Origin: Anaerovibrio lipolyticus DSM 3074
Lineage (GTDB): Bacteria > Bacillota > Negativicutes > Selenomonadales > Selenomonadaceae
DNA length: 64,000 nucleotides
Assembly (NCBI RefSeq): GCF_900141865.1
Contig: NZ_FQYW01000009.1
Span: forward strand, 1 to 64,000
Direction: 5' to 3'
The translations under genes were made by a program, and so were the position numbers. Of this stretch, positions 58,984 to 64,000 are shown piece after piece (positions within the stretch are counted from its first letter, which is position 1; the number at the start of each line of letters is the position of its first letter). The notes under the pieces were generated by a model that worked only from the letters and a program-made list of their open reading frames with translations, was not told the origin of the DNA and did no database searches.

Positions 58984-59586
58984 ATGGATTCTTATATTAC
59001 ATTATGTTTACTTATAATGCCTGGTTACCTGGCACGCGTAATAAATCATCATTTATGTGATAGTATTGTTAGTAATAATAAATTTGATACTATTATGGAA
59101 TCACTACTTTATGATATTGTGATAATTCCATTGGTTTATATTATAATTCGCTTATTGACACCAGAAATTGATGATATCAGTTCATTTTTTATGAATATGA
59201 ACAATGTTATAATTTACGGAATTTGCTCCATTGTTGTGAGTATTTTATTGGGTTGGTTATCCAAATATCTTATAGAAATATACCAAAACATCATTAACCG
59301 CTTACGTGATAACGACAACAAAATTACTATTGGTAAATCTATCTATAACATGAACTTTAATGACGGAAAAGTTCATCTGATAGAGGTTTATAAAGACAAC
59401 ACTCTTTTATATAAGGGTATTTTGTCTAATATGTATTTTGATAACAAAGAACTTCTCCTTGAAGATGCAAATGAAGAATTTAAGCTAATTGAACAATACG
59501 GACAGTTAGTATATAAAAAGACCTATATAAATTGGGAAAGCGGAATAATGATTAGAGAAGTTGATATTGAAAATTGCAAGAAATAG
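58984..59586 (+). CDS. DUF6338-like membrane protein
   Basis: 200 residues, the only convincing plus-strand gene. There are three to four membrane segments: ITLCLLIMPGYLARVI at the start, YDIVIIPLVYIIIRLL, and VIIYGICSIVVSILLGWLSKYL. A cytoplasmic C-terminal half follows (~110-200) with a small beta-rich domain (KVHLIEVYKDNTLLYKGILSN, EEFKLIEQYGQLVYKKTYIN). The early MPGYLA motif and layout resemble the DUF6338 family, an uncharacterised group often seen beside phage, restriction or other accessory genes. AAGGAG precedes the ATG. It sits next to a type I restriction system on the opposite strand, ending at a shared terminator. A defence role is only suggested by neighbourhood. Confidence 0.65.
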   Translation: MDSYITLCLLIMPGYLARVINHHLCDSIVSNNKFDTIMESLLYDIVIIPLVYIIIRLLTPEIDDISSFFMNMNNVIIYGICSIVVSILLGWLSKYLIEIYQNIINRLRDNDNKITIGKSIYNMNFNDGKVHLIEVYKDNTLLYKGILSNMYFDNKELLLEDANEEFKLIEQYGQLVYKKTYINWESGIMIREVDIENCKK

Positions 59587-59590
59587 CAAA

Positions 59591-59614
59591 TGGCGCATCA
59601 CTAACGATGCGCCA
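59591..59614. terminator. Bidirectional terminator between converging genes
   Basis: Perfect 9-bp stem TGGCGCATC/GATGCGCCA with a six-base loop, placed 4 bases after the plus-strand stop and 8 bases after the minus-strand small gene. T-tracts are modest on both sides. Confidence 0.8.
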
Positions 59615-59621
59615 TATCATT

Positions 59622-59801
59622 TCATTGACTTTGATTATTAGAATTATTGCCAGCATTACCGGATGTTTGTTGAGCTTTATTCTGCTGCTGGCTAAACATC
59701 TGCGCAATGTGCTGTCTTTGATGTTGAATCTTGGCAGCACTAACAGATGAAGCACTATCTTCCATGAATTTCCTACCGGTACTTTTTATGTTATTTGCCA
59801 T
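59622..59801 (-). CDS. Small Q/N-rich protein, unknown function
   Basis: 59 residues starting MANNIKSTGRKFMEDSA. A short amphipathic stretch (SSVSAAKIQHQRQHIAQMF) is followed by a low-complexity Gln/Asn/Ser tail (SQQQNKAQQTSGNAGNN). AAGGAGGA with good spacing precedes the ATG, and a terminator follows the stop, so it looks like a real gene despite its size. It lies between the type I specificity gene and the membrane-protein gene. No homologue is recognised. It could be the last gene of the hsd operon (70 bases after hsdS) or independently expressed. Confidence 0.6.
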   Translation of the reverse strand: MANNIKSTGRKFMEDSASSVSAAKIQHQRQHIAQMFSQQQNKAQQTSGNAGNNSNNQSQ

Positions 59802-59870
59802 ATAAATATCCTCCTTACGGCATTATATCTACTTAACACCTATGCAGTATTTAAACACTTTATAGGTGTT

Positions 59871-61082
59871 TTATGTTTCTTTAAATCCTACCTGGCCATT
59901 CATAAGCATAGGAAGAAGGAAATCACGGAGTTTTGTAAGACTTTTATTTTCAATCATTAATTTATTTCTCATTTTATATCCTGCTCTTAAACGCTCTCCA
60001 AAAATAATTGCCAGCTTCTTATTCCACGGAATTGGATAACTCATTATATGATCTTTGTCCCCCCGCGGCATCTTAGTTCCCTTGGCACCTGCTGTATCGT
60101 AATCAAAGAATGTATCCTGCGATAAGGTTGTATATACGAACTCCGATATACTATCTTCATTAGGCATTATAGCTAATACATCTGGGCTGCATCCTCCATT
60201 ATAACCAGCTAACCATATTTTTTTAAAATACGGACGAATATTCCCTAATAAGATATAATTCGCCTTGAATCGTATCATATCTCCTTCTGGCGGATCATAT
60301 TCTGATTCTTTAATTCCGCATCGATTTGCAATCATATTATCCATTCCAACATAGTTTTGACGAGTCATTTCACTACTTGATATTCGTTCAGTGCTATAGC
60401 TTGCCAATTCCTTTAACGAAAGTATCTGCCACCCCTCTGGAATTTCACGCCCCAGTTCTTCATTCCATATCATTTTACCGCCACTGGTTTTATAAGGGCG
60501 GCCGTTGGCATCAGGGAAATCAAACTGGACAAACCAGTAGTCGTAGAGGGTCTTGGCCATGGATTCAAGGGTAGAAATAATCTTTTTATTTGTATGGATT
60601 TTTTTGTCTATGATATATAAAAATTCACCTATCCTCTTTCGATTTAATCCCTCGATTTTCAAAGGTAATTTACGAATTTCTTCAAGGCCCAAACTTTTAT
60701 ATGCAGAACCGCCAATATTACCATATATTACTTTTTGCATAAATGGGGATAGTATGTAGTAATAAAGGAATTTTCCGTCAAAAATATTTTCTGGATGAAT
60801 GATTGACAAGTTTTGTCCCAAACAAAATTTATCATCTATATCAACATATCCTACCATGCCATAAGAGCCCACTCGTGTAATAATAATATCACCACGAACA
60901 GGATGATGTTTTTTATTATGGTTGAGATATGTTTCTTTGTCTACTTTAAAACATCCTTCTAATGATAAAAAATCATTTTCTACATCTACCACGCGGACCA
61001 TAGAATATCCGTCATCTTGGTATTTCGGTGTGGCATGTAAACTATCAATTACTTCTGATAAACTTGAAATTGTATTACTCAT
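59871..61082 (-). CDS. hsdS: Type I restriction-modification specificity subunit
   Basis: 403 residues with two target-recognition domains (~1-150 and ~205-350), each followed by a helical conserved region: GLNRKRIGEFLYIIDKKIHTNKKIISTLESMAKTLYDYWF and the C-terminal RAGYKMRNKLMIENKSLTKLRDFLLPMLMNG. It selects the bipartite DNA target for the HsdM/HsdR complex. IPEGWQILSLKELA marks the second domain. The start overlaps the hsdM end by 8 bases. Recognition domains vary rapidly and the target cannot be predicted. Confidence 0.93.
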   Translation of the reverse strand: MSNTISSLSEVIDSLHATPKYQDDGYSMVRVVDVENDFLSLEGCFKVDKETYLNHNKKHHPVRGDIIITRVGSYGMVGYVDIDDKFCLGQNLSIIHPENIFDGKFLYYYILSPFMQKVIYGNIGGSAYKSLGLEEIRKLPLKIEGLNRKRIGEFLYIIDKKIHTNKKIISTLESMAKTLYDYWFVQFDFPDANGRPYKTSGGKMIWNEELGREIPEGWQILSLKELASYSTERISSSEMTRQNYVGMDNMIANRCGIKESEYDPPEGDMIRFKANYILLGNIRPYFKKIWLAGYNGGCSPDVLAIMPNEDSISEFVYTTLSQDTFFDYDTAGAKGTKMPRGDKDHIMSYPIPWNKKLAIIFGERLRAGYKMRNKLMIENKSLTKLRDFLLPMLMNGQVGFKET

Positions 61083-62718
61083 ACTTCAACTCCCCCAGTC
61101 CTTTCAGAATTTCTTCTTCCAGTTTATGGCCTTCAATGAAGTATTCTTTTAACTGCTTCTCATAGCCTGCCATTTTCTGCTGGAATTCCTCTGGGGTAAG
61201 ATCAACATATTCTATCTTTACCTTGAAATACTGGCCAGCGGAGAAGGAGTATTTTTTATTGGTAATATCCTCCAGACTTACCAAGACACTGAAATCGTCA
61301 GTTTCCTTTAATTCGTTCATAGTGCTGACAATGGTATCCATTTCCTCCTGGGACAAGTAGGTGCGCTGGTTCTTGGTACCTTCCAGCTTTACCTTGGTTC
61401 CCATATTGGAGGCATCCACCAGCAGGACTTTATCATCCTTTGTTCCAGCGGCATCAAGGAACACAACGGATACATTGGTTCCAGTATTGGCGAAGATGTT
61501 ACTAGGCATGGAAACAACCCCACGCAGCATTTTATTATCTACAATATGCTGGCGGATTTTAAGAGGAATACCAGTAGCTGCAGTCAAAAAGCCTGTTGGC
61601 ACAACCACTGCGGCCTTGCCGCTTCCCTTCTTCATACTGACAATAATGTGCTGAAGGAACATCTGATATATGGCCATACTTTCCTTTTTCTTGTTTGGAA
61701 TATTTGGCACACCAGCGAAGAAGCGTTTTTTATAGCCTTCACCAGCCAAGGCATCACGGGTTTCGCTAAAGTCAGTATTAAAAGGTGGATTTGAAACGAT
61801 ATAATCAAAGAGTTTTATGGTTTTCTTGTCATCGCTTAAATGGCGCGGGTTAACAAGAGTATCGTCCTGAATTACATTTGGAAGACTATCCACCAGATTA
61901 TTCAGAATAAGGTTTAAGCGCAAAATCTCATTGGATTTTTGGCTGATATCCTGGGTGTAGACGGCGCAGTTTTTATCGCCAATCTGCTCTGCCAGAGTCA
62001 ATACAAGGGTACCGGATCCGGCAGCTGGGTCATAGATGCTGACATTTTTCACATCTTCCGGCACAAGGATTTTGGCTATAATCTGGGCAATGGAATGTGG
62101 TGTGTAATATTCTGCATACTGGCCGCTGTCCTTGTTATAGTCCTTAATAAGATATTCAAAAATATCTGCAAAGAAATCGTACTTTTGCTGGAAAATCTTG
62201 TCAAAGCTGGTAGCTGCAAGTTTGTTAATAATGGCACGACAAAAATCATCCTGTCTTTCTACTTCTGTAACAAGATTTGACAGGGTATCAAAGAGGCGCA
62301 CTTTGCTCTGGGCCCCGGCTGCCACGGAGAATACATCCTTATTTTCATCGGAAATATGGAGCAGAGCATTATCAAAGGTAATATGGAAGCCCTGTTCTCC
62401 CTTGCGGGAAAAGAGGCTACTGATAAGGTCAGCGGGACGGATGCGAGCTACTTTTGCATCAAGGTCCAGCATCTGGAAATCAAAATCATCATCTGAAAGA
62501 CCAGACAGCTTTTCCTCTGCTTCCTTGGTGCTCATGCCTTTAAATTCATCCAGCTCTTTTACGGCGGCGATAAATTTATCGTTGAGGAACTTATAAAGAA
62601 AAGTTTCCGTGATGATTTTATACTCATTACCACTGTTGCCAAGGCCATAATTTGAACAAATGGCCTTAAGGTCATCAATCAGCCCATAAATCTTCTCTTT
62701 TTCAGATATTAATACCAT
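61075..62718 (-). CDS. hsdM: Type I restriction-modification DNA methyltransferase subunit
   Basis: 547 residues. An N-terminal helical HsdM domain (~1-160) precedes an adenine-N6 methyltransferase domain with SAM motif DPAAGSGTLVLTLAEQ and catalytic NPPFNTDF. It methylates the adenine of the hsdS-defined target. AGGAGA precedes the ATG, which lies 12 bases after the hsdR stop. Order on the reverse strand is hsdR-hsdM-hsdS, in one transcript. Confidence 0.95.
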   Translation of the reverse strand: MVLISEKEKIYGLIDDLKAICSNYGLGNSGNEYKIITETFLYKFLNDKFIAAVKELDEFKGMSTKEAEEKLSGLSDDDFDFQMLDLDAKVARIRPADLISSLFSRKGEQGFHITFDNALLHISDENKDVFSVAAGAQSKVRLFDTLSNLVTEVERQDDFCRAIINKLAATSFDKIFQQKYDFFADIFEYLIKDYNKDSGQYAEYYTPHSIAQIIAKILVPEDVKNVSIYDPAAGSGTLVLTLAEQIGDKNCAVYTQDISQKSNEILRLNLILNNLVDSLPNVIQDDTLVNPRHLSDDKKTIKLFDYIVSNPPFNTDFSETRDALAGEGYKKRFFAGVPNIPNKKKESMAIYQMFLQHIIVSMKKGSGKAAVVVPTGFLTAATGIPLKIRQHIVDNKMLRGVVSMPSNIFANTGTNVSVVFLDAAGTKDDKVLLVDASNMGTKVKLEGTKNQRTYLSQEEMDTIVSTMNELKETDDFSVLVSLEDITNKKYSFSAGQYFKVKIEYVDLTPEEFQQKMAGYEKQLKEYFIEGHKLEEEILKGLGELKYE

Positions 62719-62730
62719 TTCATTCTCCTG

Positions 62731-64000
62731 TTACTGTATATATTGCTCTTTTATTTCGTGTCCAATTTGTTTTACGATGTCCAATGTCAGTTCTTGGCCT
62801 GGTATATCCTTAAGCCCCAGCTTGATGTCTTTCCATAAGTTTTTCTCGAAGAAATTTTCATTTTCCAAGATACTCTCTTTATGGAGAAGCTGGTCATCAA
62901 TACGCTGTTTCATGTCTACCAAGAAATTAAACAACACCGTCTGATTTTTTATCAACTCTTTGCGCAGCAAACTCTTATGGATGCGCATATATTTTTCATC
63001 ACCGCCATAACGCTGTGACAGTCTTTCATTGGCGGCGTTGATATCGTGCATCTTTTTACGCAGGGCTTCCAGCTTTTTATCCTGTTCCTGCATTTCTTCC
63101 ACAGTCATTTGCTGGATATCATGGCCCTCAAGAATACGGCGCAGTTCATCCCAAAGATTAAGATATTCAGGGTCGTTTTTATCACGGTTACGGCCAAACT
63201 CACTGATAGTTATACGGCGCTTGCTGGCAAAGGCATCAGCCAATGGCAGTTCCTTCTCGCTTACCTTTTTAAAAGAATACTGGATATCACGGGCCGCCAG
63301 TTCCACCAGCTGGTCAATGTCTTCTGGATTCTGCAGGGCTTCCTTTTCATTGATAAGCTGAATCCGCTGGTCTGCCAGTTGATAGAGCTTGCGAACACGG
63401 TCACGGTCCATTTGCTTGGCAAGATCCTCATAACCAAATAACTGGGCCAAGTTGTAAAGTTCTTTGTAAAGAGCCAGGGCCCGGCGCAACTCCAAAAGCT
63501 CATCTTTGTTTTCAATGGCACTGATTTGCTGTTGGAAAATTTCAAGATTGGCAGTATCGTAAGAAAACAGCTTTTCCTTGATTTCGTCTAAGTCTTGCTG
63601 TATTTCTTCCGTGGTCTTGAAGATATTCTGAAATTGCTGGAAATCATCTCCCAGTTCTTCCTTTAGTTCAGCCAAATATGCCTGGTTGGTTTTATCAAAC
63701 TCAGAGCGGATATCTGCAAAATCTACAACATAGCCAAATCTCTGCTGCTTATATGGTCTGTTGACTCTCGTTAAGCACTGCAAAAGATTGTGCTCACGAA
63801 TAACCCGCCCCAGATATAGCTTTTTAAGGCGCGGTGAATCAAAGCCCGTAAGGAGCATATTGAATACTACCAATATATCCACATCGCCCCGCTTGAAGGC
63901 ATCCCGCTTATCTTTAAGTTCATCACGGCTGTCGCCTACAGTAGACAATACCAGCTCAGCTGTAAAAACGCCTCGGCTCTTTATTTCATCACATATAGCC
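62731..64000 (-). CDS. hsdR: Type I restriction enzyme R subunit, C-terminal part (cut by window edge)
   Basis: The open frame continues past the first in-frame TTG (63948) to the window edge (AICDEIKSRGVFTAELVLS...), so only the last ~420 residues are seen. DILVVFNMLLTGFDSPRL and LLQCLTRVNRPYKQQ are the late helicase motifs (V and VI) of the HsdR translocase. The following long helical C-terminal region, about 330 residues, contacts the methyltransferase core. The nuclease domain and the first motor motifs lie outside the window. It appears intact as far as seen. Confidence 0.93.
   Translation of the reverse strand, partial: AICDEIKSRGVFTAELVLSTVGDSRDELKDKRDAFKRGDVDILVVFNMLLTGFDSPRLKKLYLGRVIREHNLLQCLTRVNRPYKQQRFGYVVDFADIRSEFDKTNQAYLAELKEELGDDFQQFQNIFKTTEEIQQDLDEIKEKLFSYDTANLEIFQQQISAIENKDELLELRRALALYKELYNLAQLFGYEDLAKQMDRDRVRKLYQLADQRIQLINEKEALQNPEDIDQLVELAARDIQYSFKKVSEKELPLADAFASKRRITISEFGRNRDKNDPEYLNLWDELRRILEGHDIQQMTVEEMQEQDKKLEALRKKMHDINAANERLSQRYGGDEKYMRIHKSLLRKELIKNQTVLFNFLVDMKQRIDDQLLHKESILENENFFEKNLWKDIKLGLKDIPGQELTLDIVKQIGHEIKEQYIQ

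Overview
The window reads as a chromosome segment of a diderm Firmicute (class Negativicutes, probably a Selenomonas/Anaerovibrio-type anaerobe; inferred, not proven). Firmicute markers are the compact yicC-remA-gmk-rpoZ-coaBC cluster and SpoIIE/RsbU-type PP2C phosphatases with STAS partners. An outer membrane is required by the autotransporter beta-barrel, a TolC-type channel and a giant filamentous adhesin with an extended signal peptide. Nearly every gene lies on the minus strand; the only convincing plus-strand gene is a small membrane protein at 58984-59586.

Layout, left to right. (1) 1-371: the 5' end of an IS110-type transposase and its non-coding flank. (2) 372-25626: cell-surface region with a YbjN-like protein, a 6966-residue filamentous adhesin holding several repeat arrays, and a 1234-residue autotransporter with a HELGH metallopeptidase-like motif. 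(3) 25832-31528: a partner-switching regulatory operon made of a STAS antagonist, a Cache-HAMP-PP2C phosphatase, a Cache-HAMP-PP2C-HATPase fusion and an ECF-type sigma factor, closed by a strong terminator. The STAS gene is readable only through a -1 shift at an A AAA AAG heptamer. (4) 31595-40419: a six-component export operon (RND-type adaptor, HlyD-type adaptor, C39-peptidase ABC exporter, second ABC exporter with an N-terminal extension, TolC) of the NHLP/NHLM class. It ends in a small relic of an adhesin gene tail and terminator matching the end of the giant adhesin 30 kb away. (5) 40442-43791: serine acetyltransferase, gamma-carbonic anhydrase-like protein and phosphohexomutase. (6) 43876-53498: an operon of STAS protein, two-module NRPS, MATE exporter and a third PP2C phosphatase, so a peptide synthetase and its likely exporter are bracketed by partner-switching proteins. 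(7) 53566-57791: housekeeping cluster coaBC, rpoZ, gmk, remA, yicC, dapF. (8) 57800-58663: two candidate small RNA genes, one per strand, around a PBECR-type nuclease-domain gene. (9) 58916-64000: a membrane protein, a 59-residue Q/N-rich protein and a type I restriction-modification system (hsdS, hsdM and the 3' part of hsdR, which runs off the window).

How the parts may work together (inference). The regulatory operon resembles an RsbU/RsbV/RsbW switch feeding a sigma factor. The second STAS/PP2C pair has no kinase of its own here and could share the HATPase of the first. The export operon probably moves a leader-bearing peptide or a large surface protein across both membranes; no NHLP or Nif11 precursor was found in the window. 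The strongest leads for new biology are the NRPS-MATE cassette inside a partner-switching operon (with an atypical first adenylation domain and a degenerate first condensation domain), the frameshifted STAS gene, and the duplicated adhesin tail that links the export operon to the adhesin family.
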